DNA from: Kitasatospora sp. MAP5-34
GTDB taxonomy: Bacteria; Actinomycetota; Actinomycetes; Streptomycetales; Streptomycetaceae
Assembly (NCBI RefSeq): GCF_029894335.1
Contig: NZ_JARXZC010000002.1
Location: 248,001-312,000, forward strand
Direction: 5' to 3'
Length of the DNA: 64,000 bases
The stretch's first letter is position 1; each line of letters opens with the position of its first letter. The notes beneath the pieces are model-generated. The model saw nothing but the letters and a program-made list of their open reading frames with translations, ran no database searches and had not been told where the DNA came from. The position numbers were made by a program, and so were the translations under genes. Shown in pieces: positions 1-9,152 of this stretch.

Positions 1-10
1 CTGCCGGGCG

Positions 11-72
11 CCGCTGTCAGGCCGCTGACACTGCTGTCACTCCGCTGTCATCCCACTGTCATCCCATTGTCA
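11..72. repeat. degenerate ~10 bp tandem repeat
   Basis: The stretch repeats a unit close to cCnCTGTCA about six times (CCGCTGTCA, CCGCTGACA, CTGCTGTCA, CCGCTGTCA, CCACTGTCA, CCATTGTCA) just before the panB terminator. No coding potential is evident and no function is assigned. Confidence 0.6.
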
Positions 73-89
73 GGGCGGGGTACCCCCAG

Positions 90-140
90 GGGCGCGAGGA
101 GCTGCGCGACCAGCAGTTGGTCGCGCAGCTCCTCGCGCCC
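90..140 (-). terminator. panB terminator, long perfect hairpin
   Basis: A perfect 23 bp inverted repeat (arms 90-112 and 118-140, 5 nt loop) lies just past the panB stop. The arms carry the GGCGCGAGGAGCTGCGCGACC theme that recurs in three other intergenic hairpins of this window, so it belongs to a dispersed terminator-like family. There is no T-tract, as is usual in streptomycetes. Confidence 0.85.
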
Positions 141-147
141 GCTCCGG

Positions 148-1080
148 TCACTTGAAGCTGTGCTCAGCCGCCGGGAAGGTCCCCGCCCCGACCTCGTCCG
201 CGAACTCGCGGGCCGCGTCGCCGAGCACGGCCCGCAGGTTGGCGTACTGCTTGACGAACTTGGGCATGTGACCGGCCGTCATACCGGCCATGTCCGTCCA
301 GACCAGCACCTGGGCGTCGGTGCCGACACCCGCGCCGATGCCGACGGTCGGGATCGCCAGCTGCTCGGTGACCTGGGCGGCCAGCTCGGCGGGTACCGCC
401 TCCAGCACCACCGCGAAGGCGCCCGCCTGCTGGACGGCCTTCGCGTCGCGCAGCAGCTGGTGGGCCGCCTCGTCGCCGCGTCCCTGCACCGGGTACCCGC
501 CGTAGGCGTGCACCGACTGCGGGGTCAGCCCGATGTGGGCCATCACCGGGATGCCGGCCTCGACCAGCAGCTCGATGGAGCGGGCACTGCGCTCGCCGCC
601 CTCCAGCTTGACCGCGCCGACGCCCGCCTCCTTCATCAGCCGGGCGGCGTTGTGCATGGCCTGGGCGGGGGACTCCTGGTAGGAGCCGAACGGCATGTCG
701 CTGATGACCATGGCGCGCTTGGTGCCTCGGACGACGGCGGCGGAGAGCATCACCATCTGGTCCATGGTCACGGGCACAGTGGTCTCGTAGCCGAGGTGGC
801 AGTTGCCGGCCGAGTCCCCGACGAGCAGCACCGGGATGCCGGCCTCGTCGAACACGCCGCCGGTCAGGGCGTCGTACGCGGTGAGCATGGCCCACCGCTC
901 GCCGCGCTGTTTGGCGGCGGCCAGGTCGCGGACGGTGACGCGGCGGTTGGTCACACCGCCGTAGAGGGTGCTGCCCGTGCGCGGCGTGGCCTCCGCCGGG
1001 GTGGCGGTGGGCTGGGCGGAGGCGGGCCGGGTAGCGGCGGGCTCCGGCGTCTGGGCAGGCGAAAGCGGAGAAGCGTTCAT
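148..1080 (-). CDS. panB: 3-methyl-2-oxobutanoate hydroxymethyltransferase
   Basis: Ketopantoate hydroxymethyltransferase, the first committed enzyme of pantothenate/CoA synthesis: it transfers a hydroxymethyl group from 5,10-methylene-tetrahydrofolate to 2-oxoisovalerate in the cytosol. The TIM-barrel family signatures are clear: LTAYDA near the start, the metal-site region [14 protein letters not shown], the HIGLTPQ segment and IGIGAG-like [10 protein letters not shown]. An upstream in-frame ATG exists at 1143, but the ATG at 1080 is preceded by AGGAG at good spacing and is preferred (310 aa). The first ~40 residues are Pro/Ala-rich and are not part of the barrel. It is transcribed alone, leftwards, and diverges from the MFS exporter. 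Confidence 0.95.
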   Translation of the reverse strand: MNASPLSPAQTPEPAATRPASAQPTATPAEATPRTGSTLYGGVTNRRVTVRDLAAAKQRGERWAMLTAYDALTGGVFDEAGIPVLLVGDSAGNCHLGYETTVPVTMDQMVMLSAAVVRGTKRAMVISDMPFGSYQESPAQAMHNAARLMKEAGVGAVKLEGGERSARSIELLVEAGIPVMAHIGLTPQSVHAYGGYPVQGRGDEAAHQLLRDAKAVQQAGAFAVVLEAVPAELAAQVTEQLAIPTVGIGAGVGTDAQVLVWTDMAGMTAGHMPKFVKQYANLRAVLGDAAREFADEVGAGTFPAAEHSFK

Positions 1081-1254
1081 GGAACAGGCTCCTGAAGGGT
1101 TGTCGTCTCGTGGCGCCGTACGGCGTCCCCGGATCTCCTCCATGCTTGCACGCGCGCGGCCGGTCGCAAAAGAGCCGGTGCCCGTAGATCCTCGCGGCTG
1201 AGCCTTCGGGGGGCCGTTCGCCGGGTCTCCGGCGGGCGTTTTGCCCAGGCTTTA

Positions 1255-1277
1255 CGATACGGTCCCGTCTCGTATCG
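1255..1277. promoter_or_regulatory. inverted repeat, candidate TetR operator 1
   Basis: CGATACG (1255-1261) and CGTATCG (1271-1277) form a perfect 7 bp inverted repeat about 90 bp upstream of the exporter start. It also contains CGTCTCGTA, the reverse complement of TACGAGACG found in the second palindrome at 1308-1316. This suggests two sites for one dimeric repressor, most simply the TetR protein encoded two genes downstream. Confidence 0.55.
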
Positions 1278-1306
1278 AAAAAGAGGTTATCCTACTGTCC
1301 TAGGGG

Positions 1307-1330
1307 TTACGAGACGCATCCGACTCGTAA
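1307..1330. promoter_or_regulatory. inverted repeat, candidate TetR operator 2
   Basis: TTACGAG (1307-1313) and CTCGTAA (1324-1330) are perfect inverted arms with a 10 nt spacer, placed 35 bp before the exporter ATG. The location fits a repressor site overlapping the transcription start region. Binding by the downstream TetR protein is inferred, not shown. Confidence 0.55.
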
Positions 1331-1364
1331 GTCCGCACCATCACGTACGGACGGGAACACACCA

Positions 1365-2969
1365 ATGGCCACCGCAGCCGCGCCCGCAGCACCACGGATA
1401 CCCGAGGCGATCCACCGACGGCGCTGGGCGATCCTGGGCACCCTCGTGCTCGCCCTGCTCGTCGTCGTCCTCGACAACTCGATCCTCAACGTGGCGATGA
1501 AGACCATCGCCTCGCCCGCCCCCACCGGACTCGGCGCCAGCCAGAGCGACCTCGAATGGGCGATCAACTCCTACACCCTGGTCTTCGCGGGCCTGCTGTT
1601 CACCGCCGGTCTGCTCGGTGACCGGATCGGCCGCAAGTGGACGCTGCTCGGCGGCATGGTGGTCTTCGGCCTCGGCTCGCTGCTCTCCGCGATGGCCTCC
1701 TCGCCCGGTGAACTGATCACCTACCGCGCGGTGATGGGCCTCGGCGGCGCCTTCGTGATGCCCGCCACGCTGGCCATCATCATGAACGTCTTCGAGCGCC
1801 ACGAGCAGCCCAAGGCGATCGGCATCTGGGCTGGCGCGGTGGGCCTGGCGATCGCGATCGGCCCGATCACCGGCGGCGCGCTGATCGAACACTTCTGGTG
1901 GGGCTCGGTCTTCCTGGTCAACGTACCGATCGTGATCGCCGCGCTGGTCGCGATGACGCTGCTCGTCCCGGACTCCAAGGACCCGATGCCCGGCAAGCTG
2001 GACCCGGTCGGCGTACTGCTCTCGATCATCGGCCTGGTCGCGCTGATCTACGGCATCATCAAGGGCGGCGAACTGGCGGACTTCACCGCCGTCGCGGCCT
2101 GGGGTCCGGTGCTCGGCGGCGTCGTGGCACTCGTGCTGTTCGTCCTGCACGAGCGGCGTACCGAGCACCCGGCGCTGGACGTCACCTGGTTCCGGAAGAA
2201 GCAGTTCAGCGGGTCCGTCGCCGTCGTCGGGCTGGTCTTCTTCGCGCTGATGGGCGTCTCCTTCTTCGGTGTCTTCTACACCCAGAGCGTGCGCGGCTAC
2301 AGCGCCCTGCAGGCCGGTGTGCTGATGCTGCCGCTCGCCGCCGCACAGCTGGTCTTCGCCCCCCGGGCCCGGCTGGTGGTCGACCGCTTCGGCGTCCGGG
2401 CCACCTGCGCCGGCGGTATGGCGCTGATCTCGGTGGCCTTCCTCGGCTACCTGCTGCTCGGCGTCCACACCTCGATCTGGCTGCTGGTCGGGATCGGCTT
2501 CCTGATGGGTGCCGGGATGGCGCACGTGATGCCCCCGGTCACCGTCGCGATCATGGGCTCGCTGCCCCGCGAGAAGGCGGGCGCCGGGTCCGCGATCAAC
2601 AACACATTCCGTCAGGTCGGCGGCTCGCTCGGGGTCGCGGTGCTCGGCGCCGTGCTCTCCAGCGTCTACCGGAACGGCATCTCCGGTCAGCTCGCCCAGC
2701 TCCCGGCCGCCCTGCGCGACAAGGCTGGGGAGTCGCTGGAGGCCACCCTCGCGATCGCCGGCGGCACCCACCAGGCCGGGCTGGTCGACCCCGCCAAGGA
2801 AGCCTTCGTCCACGCGATGCACGTGGTGGCCGGGCTCTCCGCCGGGTTCACCGCGATCGGCGTGCTGCTGGCCCTGGTGCTGCTGCCGGGCAAGGTCGTG
2901 GCGGCCGCGCCCGCCGCGCCGGGTGTCCAGGACCGGGCGGCCGGCGAGCCGCAGCCCGCCGAGGCGTGA
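1365..2969 (+). CDS. MFS drug exporter, DHA2 (EmrB/QacA) family
   Basis: A 534 aa integral membrane protein of the 14-helix drug:H+ antiporter family. Visible signatures are the LDNSILNVA motif at the end of helix 1, DRIGRKW in the loop after helix 2, and long hydrophobic helices separated by short loops throughout. Helix-dense sequence ends near residue 510 and is followed by an Ala/Pro tail. It probably exports a toxic small molecule; the substrate cannot be read from sequence. The next gene, a TetR regulator 72 bp downstream on the same strand, and two palindromes upstream suggest a self-contained inducible efflux unit. The start ATG has only a weak GGGA ribosome site. Confidence 0.92.
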   Translation: MATAAAPAAPRIPEAIHRRRWAILGTLVLALLVVVLDNSILNVAMKTIASPAPTGLGASQSDLEWAINSYTLVFAGLLFTAGLLGDRIGRKWTLLGGMVVFGLGSLLSAMASSPGELITYRAVMGLGGAFVMPATLAIIMNVFERHEQPKAIGIWAGAVGLAIAIGPITGGALIEHFWWGSVFLVNVPIVIAALVAMTLLVPDSKDPMPGKLDPVGVLLSIIGLVALIYGIIKGGELADFTAVAAWGPVLGGVVALVLFVLHERRTEHPALDVTWFRKKQFSGSVAVVGLVFFALMGVSFFGVFYTQSVRGYSALQAGVLMLPLAAAQLVFAPRARLVVDRFGVRATCAGGMALISVAFLGYLLLGVHTSIWLLVGIGFLMGAGMAHVMPPVTVAIMGSLPREKAGAGSAINNTFRQVGGSLGVAVLGAVLSSVYRNGISGQLAQLPAALRDKAGESLEATLAIAGGTHQAGLVDPAKEAFVHAMHVVAGLSAGFTAIGVLLALVLLPGKVVAAAPAAPGVQDRAAGEPQPAEA

Positions 2970-3041
2970 CCGGGGAGCCCGCTCCAGCGTCGCTCCAGGG
3001 CGGCGCGTCAGCTGTCGTGAACATCAGTGGAGAATAGGGAC

Positions 3042-3749
3042 ATGCAGACCGAGATCCCGGCTCCGGCGGCCGGAACCGCCCGCGACTGCCCCACCGGGGA
3101 GCCCTGTGCTCCCCGGCGGGGCCGACCGCGCAGCGAGGCCGCCGAGCAGGCGATCTTCGCGGCCGTCGAGCAGCTGATGACCGACGGTGCGGCCCTCAGC
3201 AGCCTCTCGATCGAGGGGATCGCCGCCGCCGCCGGGGTCGGCAAGGCCACCATCTACCGGCGGTGGCCGAACAAGGAGGCCCTGCTCGTCGACCTGGTCG
3301 CCCGGCTCGAACCGATCGAACCGGAGCTCACCAGTACCGACGTCCGCGAGGACCTGATCGCGCTGGTCGAGTCCATGCGCCTGCGCGGGCTGGCCAAACG
3401 CTCGCGCTGGGTGCTGAAGGCGGCACTCGGCCAGATGAACACCTGGCCGGAGCTGAAGGCCGTCTACCTGGAACGGGTGCTCAAGCCGCGCCGCGAGCGG
3501 GCTCACCAACTCGTCCGGCGCGGGGTCGACCAGGGGCTGCTCCGGTCCGATCTCGACATCGAGCTGCTGGTCGAGCTCCTGCTCGGCCCGATCCTGATCC
3601 GTACCGTCCTCTGGGACGACGTGGACCTGGAGGAGCCCGGCCTCTCCGAGCGCATGGTCGACGCGGCGCTCAGCGGGATGAGCGCGAGTGCGGTGAGTGT
3701 GGGCTCGGTGGGTCTGAGTCTGAGCCCGTCCGGTGGCCAATCTCACTGA
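3042..3749 (+). CDS. TetR/AcrR-family transcriptional regulator
   Basis: A 235 aa protein with an N-terminal TetR helix-turn-helix at about residues 25-75 (RGRPRSEAAEQ, then GIAAAAGVGKATIYRRWPNK) and an alpha-helical C-terminal ligand/dimerisation domain. A GTG at 3027 is in frame, but the ATG at 3042 is preceded by GGAGAATAGGGAC with GGAG at proper spacing and is chosen. Lying directly behind the DHA2 exporter, it most likely represses that gene through the palindromes at 1255-1277 and 1307-1330. The C-terminal ~25 residues are Ser/Val/Gly-rich and look disordered. Confidence 0.92.
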   Translation: MQTEIPAPAAGTARDCPTGEPCAPRRGRPRSEAAEQAIFAAVEQLMTDGAALSSLSIEGIAAAAGVGKATIYRRWPNKEALLVDLVARLEPIEPELTSTDVREDLIALVESMRLRGLAKRSRWVLKAALGQMNTWPELKAVYLERVLKPRRERAHQLVRRGVDQGLLRSDLDIELLVELLLGPILIRTVLWDDVDLEEPGLSERMVDAALSGMSASAVSVGSVGLSLSPSGGQSH

Positions 3750-3868
3750 TCGGGGCGCGTCGCAACCTCGGGGTACGCCTGCCGCGTCTGTCCCGTCATA
3801 GGCTGAGCCGAGAATCCGACTAAACCGGGATTGGTCAGGCGAAGCGGGACAGTTCGGAGGATCACAGG

Positions 3869-4945
3869 ATGACGCAGGCTGAGGACAGGACAGTGACACC
3901 GGCGGACGGTGGCGACTCCGAACCCTCCGCCTCCGCCCCGCTCCCGGCCTCCTCCCGTGCCTCCCGTGCCTCCCGTGCCTCCCGTGCCTCCCGTGCCTCC
4001 CGTGCCTCCCGCGCCGACTGGCGCGACTGGCGGCGCGGCTGGATCCTCGCGACGCTCGCGGTGCTCGTCGCGCTGCTGTTCGCCTTGCACGCCTCGCTGC
4101 CCGACGGGTTCGGCAACCTCGGCAGCCTGCTGGAGACCTTCCTGCCCTGGCTCGGCCTGGCCGTCCCGGTGCTGCTGGTGCTCGCGCTCTGCCGCCGCTC
4201 GGCCACCGCGCTGTCGGCGGTGCTGCTGCCTGCCATCGTCTGGCTCAACCTGTTCGGCGGGCTGCTCACCGACAAGAGCACCGGCCAGGGCGACTTCACC
4301 GTCCTCACCCACAACGTGGCCGCCGACAACAAGGATCCGGCCGGTACCGTCAGACTCATGACCGGGTCCGGTGCGCAGATCGTCGCGCTGGAGGAACTCG
4401 CCGGCGGAGCCGTCTCCACGTACACCAGGGGCCTCGCCGCGACGTATCCGTACCACGCGGTCGAGGGCACCGTCGGCCTCTGGTCGAAGTACCCGCTCAC
4501 CGACGTCTCGCCGGTGAACATCAGGATCGGCTGGACCAGGGCCTTCCGCGCCACCGTCGCCACCCCCAAGGGCCCGCTCGCGGTCTACGTGGCACACATG
4601 CCGTCGGTCCGGGTGAAGTTCGACGGCGGCTTCACGGCCGGCCAACGGGACGTCAGCGCACAGGCGTTGGGCGACGCGGTGCAGGCTGAGCCGCTGAAGA
4701 AGGTGTTGCTGCTCGGTGACCTCAACGGCACGGTGAACGACCGCAGCCTGGCCCCGATCACCTCCCAGCTCCGCTCGGCCCAGGGTGCGGCGGGCGACGG
4801 CTTCGGCTTCAGCTGGCCGTCGGCCTTCCCGATGGCCCGGATCGACCAGATCCTCAGCAAGGGCGGCCTGACGCCCACCAGATCCTGGGTCCTCCCTGCC
4901 GACGGCAGCGACCACCGCGCCGTCGCGGCCGAGTACCGGTACTGA
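3869..4945 (+). CDS. VanJ-like membrane endonuclease/exonuclease/phosphatase family protein
   Basis: A 358 aa protein with a short cytoplasmic N-terminus, about three membrane helices (residues ~50-125), then an extracytoplasmic endonuclease/exonuclease/phosphatase (EEP) domain. EEP residues are visible in order: LTHNVA, a VALEEL metal-binding Glu, GDLNGTVND and the terminal SDHRAV. The helices-plus-EEP architecture is that of VanJ of S. coelicolor, linked to teicoplanin resistance; a cell-envelope lipid or phosphodiester target is therefore plausible but inferred. The N-terminus carries an unusual ASR tripeptide repeat encoded by a 9 bp DNA repeat. GGAGG precedes the ATG. It stands alone between convergent nadE and the TetR gene. 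Confidence 0.8.
   Translation: MTQAEDRTVTPADGGDSEPSASAPLPASSRASRASRASRASRASRASRADWRDWRRGWILATLAVLVALLFALHASLPDGFGNLGSLLETFLPWLGLAVPVLLVLALCRRSATALSAVLLPAIVWLNLFGGLLTDKSTGQGDFTVLTHNVAADNKDPAGTVRLMTGSGAQIVALEELAGGAVSTYTRGLAATYPYHAVEGTVGLWSKYPLTDVSPVNIRIGWTRAFRATVATPKGPLAVYVAHMPSVRVKFDGGFTAGQRDVSAQALGDAVQAEPLKKVLLLGDLNGTVNDRSLAPITSQLRSAQGAAGDGFGFSWPSAFPMARIDQILSKGGLTPTRSWVLPADGSDHRAVAAEYRY
3951..4014 (+). repeat. 9 bp tandem repeat coding (Ala-Ser-Arg)n
   Basis: About seven near-identical copies of TCCCGTGCC run in frame within the VanJ-like gene, coding an Ala-Ser-Arg repeat before the first membrane helix. Perfect repetition at DNA level suggests recent slippage expansion and likely length variation between strains. 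Confidence 0.9.
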
Positions 4946-4980
4946 CCGGCGGGCTCGCCCGTGGGTACGAACCCGCCGGT
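4945..4980. terminator. shared terminator between convergent genes
   Basis: ACCGGCGGG (4945-4953) pairs with CCCGCCGGT (4972-4980) in the 58 bp gap between the convergent VanJ-like gene and nadE. An 18 nt loop makes it weaker than the other hairpins here. Confidence 0.5.
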
Positions 4981-5003
4981 GGGGAGCCGGGATTGACGAT
5001 CCG

Positions 5004-6758
5004 TCAGCCCTGGCGCCAGCCGTTGGTGATCGGGAGACGGCGGTCGCGGCCGAAGCCCTTGGCGGAGATCTTCGGGCCCGGCGGGTACTGGCGGCGCTTG
5101 TACTCGGCGCCGTCGACCAGGCGGACCACCCGGTCCACGACCGCCGGGTCGAAGCCCGCCGCGACGATCGCGTCCCGGCCCTGGTCGCCCTCGATGTAGA
5201 GGTCGAGGACGGTGTCCAGCAGGTCGTAGTCGGGCAGCGAGTCGGTGTCGACCTGGCCCGGCCGCAGCTCGGCGGACGGCGGTTTGGTGATGGTGTTCTC
5301 CGGGATCGGCTCGACCTCGCCGCGCTCGACGGCCAGCTCGTTGCGCCAGCGCGCCAGCCGGAAGACCAGCGACTTGTAGACGTCCTTGATCGGTCCGTAC
5401 GCGCCGACCGAGTCGCCGTACAACGTGGAGTAGCCGACCGCGAGTTCGCTCTTGTTTCCCGGAGCGAGCACGATGTGCCCCTCCTGATTGGAGATCGCCA
5501 TCAGCAGCGTGCCGCGCAGCCGGGACTGCAGGTTCTCCTCGGCGAGGCCGGTGAGCCCGAGCGCGTCCATGTACGCGTCGAACATCGGCGCGATCGGCAC
5601 GGTACGGAAGTGCAGCCCGGTGCGGCGGGCCAGCTCGGCGGCGTCGTCGCGGGAGTGCTGGGAGGAGTACTGGCTCGGCATCGAGACGCAGTGGACGTTC
5701 CCGGCGCCGACGGCGTCCACCGCGATGGCGGCGACCAGCGCCGAGTCGATGCCGCCGGAGAGGCCGATCAGCACCGACTTGAAGCCGTTCTTGCGGACGT
5801 ACGCCCGGGTGCCCTCGACTAGTGCCTGGTAGATCTCCGCCTCGTCGCTCAGCCGGGGCGCGACACCGGCCGTCAGCGGCTGGGCCGGTCCCGACTGCGG
5901 CTCGCCGCCCAGCTCGGTGCGGACCAGGTGCAGCCCGTCGCTGAGCAGCAGCCCGTCGGTGTGGTCGGCGGTCGCGGCGGGCAGCTCCAGGTCGAGCAGC
6001 AGCAGGCTCTCCTCGAACTGCGGGGCCCGGGCGACCACTTCGCCGGCGGGGGAGACGACGACCGAGTCGCCGTCGAAGACCAGCTCGTCCTGGGCACCGA
6101 CCATGTTCAGGTACGCCAGCGTGCAGCCCGCCTCGGCGGCGCGGCGCCGGACCAGCTCCAACCGGACGTCGTCCTTGTTGCGCTCGTACGGCGATCCGTT
6201 GATCACCAGCAGCAGCCCGGCCTCGGCCTCGCGGGCGGCGCTGACCCGGCCGCCGTCCTGCCAGATGTCCTCGCAGACGGCCAGCGCGATGTCCACCCCG
6301 TGCAGCCGGATCACGGCGAGCTGGTCACCGGGGACGAAGTAGCGGTACTCGTCGAAGACGCCGTAGTTGGGCAGGTGGTGCTTGGCGAACCGGGTGACCA
6401 CCTGGCCGTGGTGCAGCACGGCGGCGCAGTTCTGCGGCGAGCCGGCCGGCCGCCCGAGCTTGGCCGACGCCAGTTCGGACCGTCCGAGGTAGCCGACCAC
6501 GACGGGCAGCTCGCCCAGGCCCTCGGCGGCCAGCCGGGCGGCCAGCTCGACCAGGGCACTCCGGGAGGCCTCGACGAACGAACTGCGCAGGGCGAGGTCC
6601 TCGACCGGGTAGCCGGTCAGGACCATCTCGGGGAAGGCCACCAGCTGGGCGCCTGCCTCGGCGGCCTGCCTGGTCCAGCGCACCACCTCCGCGCTGTTGC
6701 GCGCGAGGTCACCGACAGCGGGGTCGATCTGGCTCAGGGCGAGACGGAGATTGGGCAT
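5004..6758 (-). CDS. nadE: glutamine-dependent NAD+ synthetase
   Basis: A 584 aa two-domain enzyme that amidates nicotinic acid adenine dinucleotide to NAD+ using ammonia released from glutamine and ATP. The N-terminal nitrilase-fold glutaminase (about residues 1-270) shows the Glu-Lys-Cys triad in FPEM, AKHHLPNYG and VCEDIW. The C-terminal synthetase (about 300-560) has the pyrophosphatase loop LSGGIDSAL and the APGNKSE segment. Length is normal for the fused form. The ATG at 6758 has no ribosome site, but a TACACT -10 hexamer lies 7 nt upstream, so the mRNA is probably leaderless. Transcribed alone, divergent from glnA2. Confidence 0.96.
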   Translation of the reverse strand: MPNLRLALSQIDPAVGDLARNSAEVVRWTRQAAEAGAQLVAFPEMVLTGYPVEDLALRSSFVEASRSALVELAARLAAEGLGELPVVVGYLGRSELASAKLGRPAGSPQNCAAVLHHGQVVTRFAKHHLPNYGVFDEYRYFVPGDQLAVIRLHGVDIALAVCEDIWQDGGRVSAAREAEAGLLLVINGSPYERNKDDVRLELVRRRAAEAGCTLAYLNMVGAQDELVFDGDSVVVSPAGEVVARAPQFEESLLLLDLELPAATADHTDGLLLSDGLHLVRTELGGEPQSGPAQPLTAGVAPRLSDEAEIYQALVEGTRAYVRKNGFKSVLIGLSGGIDSALVAAIAVDAVGAGNVHCVSMPSQYSSQHSRDDAAELARRTGLHFRTVPIAPMFDAYMDALGLTGLAEENLQSRLRGTLLMAISNQEGHIVLAPGNKSELAVGYSTLYGDSVGAYGPIKDVYKSLVFRLARWRNELAVERGEVEPIPENTITKPPSAELRPGQVDTDSLPDYDLLDTVLDLYIEGDQGRDAIVAAGFDPAVVDRVVRLVDGAEYKRRQYPPGPKISAKGFGRDRRLPITNGWRQG

Positions 6759-6765
6759 GCCCCCG

Positions 6766-6771
6766 AGTGTA
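6766..6771 (-). promoter_or_regulatory. nadE -10 box, leaderless promoter
   Basis: TACACT on the minus strand ends 7 nt before the nadE ATG. This spacing puts the transcription start at or next to the start codon. No convincing -35 is visible. Confidence 0.6.
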
Positions 6772-6977
6772 ATCGTCTAACTGACGCTATGTCTCGGGCA
6801 GGGTGGGTCGACGTCCACGCGGGCGAGGCGGGCCGGAGCTCTGTGACGGTTCGGGTGTCGGCAAGGAGCGGAAGATCAGCCATGATGGGAGCAGCCGCTT
6901 TCGGGCCGGTTTCGGGGCGCTTCCGAGCAGCTCTCGGGCGTAACACGAACGTAAAGAGCAGAGGTGAGACTGTCCCC

Positions 6978-8339
6978 ATGGGCAAGCAGCAGGAGTTCGT
7001 GCTTCGGACGCTCGAAGAGCGTGACATTCGGTTCGTCCGGTTGTGGTTCACCGACGTGCTCGGGTTCCTCAAGTCGGTGGCGGTGGCCCCGGCGGAGCTG
7101 GAGCAGGCCTTCGAGGAGGGCATCGGGTTCGACGGCTCGGCGATCGAGGGCTTCGCCCGGGTCTACGAGTCGGACATGATCGCCCGGCCCGACCCGACGA
7201 CGTTCCAAATACTGCCCTGGCGCTCGGAGACGCCGGGTACCGCGCGGATGTTCTGCGACATCCTGATGCCGGACGGCTCACCCTCGTACGCCGACCCGCG
7301 CTTCGTACTCAAGCGCACGCTGGAGAAGGCCTCCGCACTCGGCTTCACCTTCTACACCCACCCGGAGATCGAGTTCTTCCTCCTGAAGAACCTCCCGGGC
7401 GACGGCACCCCGCCGATCCCGGCCGACCAGTCCGGCTACTTCGACCACACCCCGCGCGGCGTCGGCCACGACTTCCGCCGCCAGGCGATCACCATGCTCG
7501 AGTCGATGGGCATCTCGGTGGAGTTCTCCCACCACGAGGGCGCCCCGGGCCAGCAGGAGATCGACCTCCGCTACGCCGACGCGCTCTCCACCGCCGACAA
7601 CATCATGACCTTCCGCCTGGTCATGAAGGAGGTCGCGCTGGAGCAGGGCGTGCACGCCAGCTTCATGCCGAAGCCCTTCTCCGACCACCCGGGCTCGGGC
7701 ATGCACACCCACCTCTCGCTCTTCGAGGGCGACCGCAACGCCTTCCACGAGACCGGCGCCGAGTACCAACTCTCCAAGGTGGGGCGCTCGTTCATCGCCG
7801 GCCTGCTCAAGCACGCCGCCGAGACGGCCGCCGTCACCAACCAGTGGGTCAACTCCTACAAGCGGATCTGGGGCGGCTCCCAGCGCACCGCCGGCGCGGG
7901 CGGCGAAGCCCCCTCGTACATCTGCTGGGGCCACAACAACCGCTCGGCCCTGATCCGCGTCCCGATGTACAAGCCGGGCAAGCAGGGCTCCACCCGCGTC
8001 GAGGTCCGCTCCCTCGACACCGGCTGCAACCCCTACCTCGCCTACGCCGTCACCCTCGCCGCCGGCCTCAAGGGCATCGAGGAGGGCTACGAACTCCCCC
8101 CAGGCGCCGACGACGACGTCTGGGCCCTCAACGACGCCGAACGCCGCGCGATGGGCATCCAGCCCATGCCCCAGAACCTCGGCGAGGCCATCGACCTCAT
8201 GCAGCGCAGCGAACTCGTCGCCGAGACCCTGGGCGAGCACGTCTTCGACTTCTTCCTGCGCAACAAGCGCCAGGAGTGGGAGGAGTACCGCTCCGAGGTC
8301 ACGCCATTTGAGCTGCGGAAGAACCTGCAGGTGCTGTAG
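6978..8339 (+). CDS. glnA2: glutamine synthetase-like protein, GlnA2 type
   Basis: A 453 aa class I glutamine-synthetase fold protein matching, from memory, the highly conserved streptomycete GlnA2 (shared start KQQEFVLRTLEERDIRFVRL). Metal and substrate residues are visible: GFDGSAIEGF, the HPEIEFFL glutamate, MHTHLS, and NRSALIRVP with the following RVEVRS. The DLYEL adenylylation tyrosine of true GlnA is absent; the equivalent region reads ALNDAERRAMG, so GlnE control is not expected. S. coelicolor GlnA2 has been assigned gamma-glutamylpolyamine synthetase activity in polyamine use; that role is the best guess. Longer upstream reading frame exists, but ATG 6978 fits the family start. Confidence 0.93.
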   Translation: MGKQQEFVLRTLEERDIRFVRLWFTDVLGFLKSVAVAPAELEQAFEEGIGFDGSAIEGFARVYESDMIARPDPTTFQILPWRSETPGTARMFCDILMPDGSPSYADPRFVLKRTLEKASALGFTFYTHPEIEFFLLKNLPGDGTPPIPADQSGYFDHTPRGVGHDFRRQAITMLESMGISVEFSHHEGAPGQQEIDLRYADALSTADNIMTFRLVMKEVALEQGVHASFMPKPFSDHPGSGMHTHLSLFEGDRNAFHETGAEYQLSKVGRSFIAGLLKHAAETAAVTNQWVNSYKRIWGGSQRTAGAGGEAPSYICWGHNNRSALIRVPMYKPGKQGSTRVEVRSLDTGCNPYLAYAVTLAAGLKGIEEGYELPPGADDDVWALNDAERRAMGIQPMPQNLGEAIDLMQRSELVAETLGEHVFDFFLRNKRQEWEEYRSEVTPFELRKNLQVL

Positions 8340-8369
8340 GAGCAGGTCAGCGGGCTTCCGCTGTGTTGA

Positions 8370-8414
8370 CGGGCCTGGGCCGGTGACTGCGAGTCGTCGG
8401 CCCAGGCCCGTTTT
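8370..8414 (+). terminator. glnA2 terminator
   Basis: CGGGCCTGGGCC (8370-8381) pairs perfectly with GGCCCAGGCCCG (8399-8410), followed by TTTT. It stands 30 bp after the glnA2 stop and is one of the few hairpins here with a T-run. Confidence 0.85.
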
Positions 8415-8634
8415 GGGTTGTCCGGGTCGCCAGTGTGTCCCGCCCGCCCGGCTGCCGCGCTGTTGCGTCCCGGCCGTGCCTTCCAGCGCCTGTGGCTGCC
8501 GATGGAGTGGATCGAGGGCATGGCGCTCGTCAAGATCCGTGAGCGACCAGGGGTCTCCCAGCTCTAGCGCTGCCCGGCAGGCATATGATCACGCTGCCTT
8601 TCGCCAGTCGAACGACCGTGACCAGGATGATTTG

Positions 8635-9126
8635 ATGCCACTCCCTCAGCAGGACGATCCCTCGTTGATCTTCGAACTGTCCGGACGTCAGCGGCGTGAT
8701 CTGGGTTGGAACCTGGTCATTGTCTTTACGGTCGTGGCCGTAGCGGCCGTCGAGGGTCTCACGGCCGGCCTGGGGCTCCCGTTGGTCCTGGCAGTTGGCC
8801 TGGCCATCCCCCTTGCACTGGCCGCTGTACTTGCCGTCTGGACCAGCGGTGGGGGCGTGACCGTGCTGGGGCCGGAGGGCATCGTTGTTCGCCGGGGTGC
8901 TTTGCCGGGGCGGGCTGTGCTCTGGAGCGAGGTGGACTCCATTGATACCTACTCGGCTCACCTGGGGACCGCCACCATCCTCAACGTAACGACGGACAGC
9001 GGACGCAGCTTCCGTCTGCCGCCGCTCCAGGACAGCTACTGGGGACGCGGGCCTGACCCCGACTTCTACGACAAGTGTGAACAGATCATCGACTTCTGGG
9101 AGAGCTATGCCTCGGCTGCCGACTAG
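8635..9126 (+). CDS. PH-domain-like small membrane protein
   Basis: A 163 aa protein of unknown function. Two adjacent hydrophobic helices at about residues 25-70 are followed by a bacterial PH-like region (GPEGIVVRRGALPGRAVLWSE through the RSFRLPPL strand), with the compact C-terminal helix DFYDKCEQIIDFWESY. This TM-TM-bPH layout is common in actinobacterial membrane proteins. The reading frame extends upstream, but ATG 8635 directly precedes the hydrophilic N-terminus and has AGGA upstream. Codon third-position GC is a little lower than in neighbours, suggesting an accessory gene. A short hypothetical ORF follows closely. Confidence 0.75.
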   Translation: MPLPQQDDPSLIFELSGRQRRDLGWNLVIVFTVVAVAAVEGLTAGLGLPLVLAVGLAIPLALAAVLAVWTSGGGVTVLGPEGIVVRRGALPGRAVLWSEVDSIDTYSAHLGTATILNVTTDSGRSFRLPPLQDSYWGRGPDPDFYDKCEQIIDFWESYASAAD

Positions 9127-9152
9127 GTTGCCCAGACTCCACTCGGACCATC

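Noticed and set aside
6938..6960. GlnR-like half-sites (GTAAC-n6-GTAAA) before glnA2
   Set aside because: Only one half-pair with two departures from consensus. GlnA2 is not known to me as a strong GlnR target, so support is too weak.
8502..8567. Short open frame (MEWIEGMALVKIRERPGVSQL-like, split here) between glnA2 and the PH-like gene
   Set aside because: About 21 codons, no ribosome site and no recognisable family. It may be a gene fragment, but this cannot be supported.
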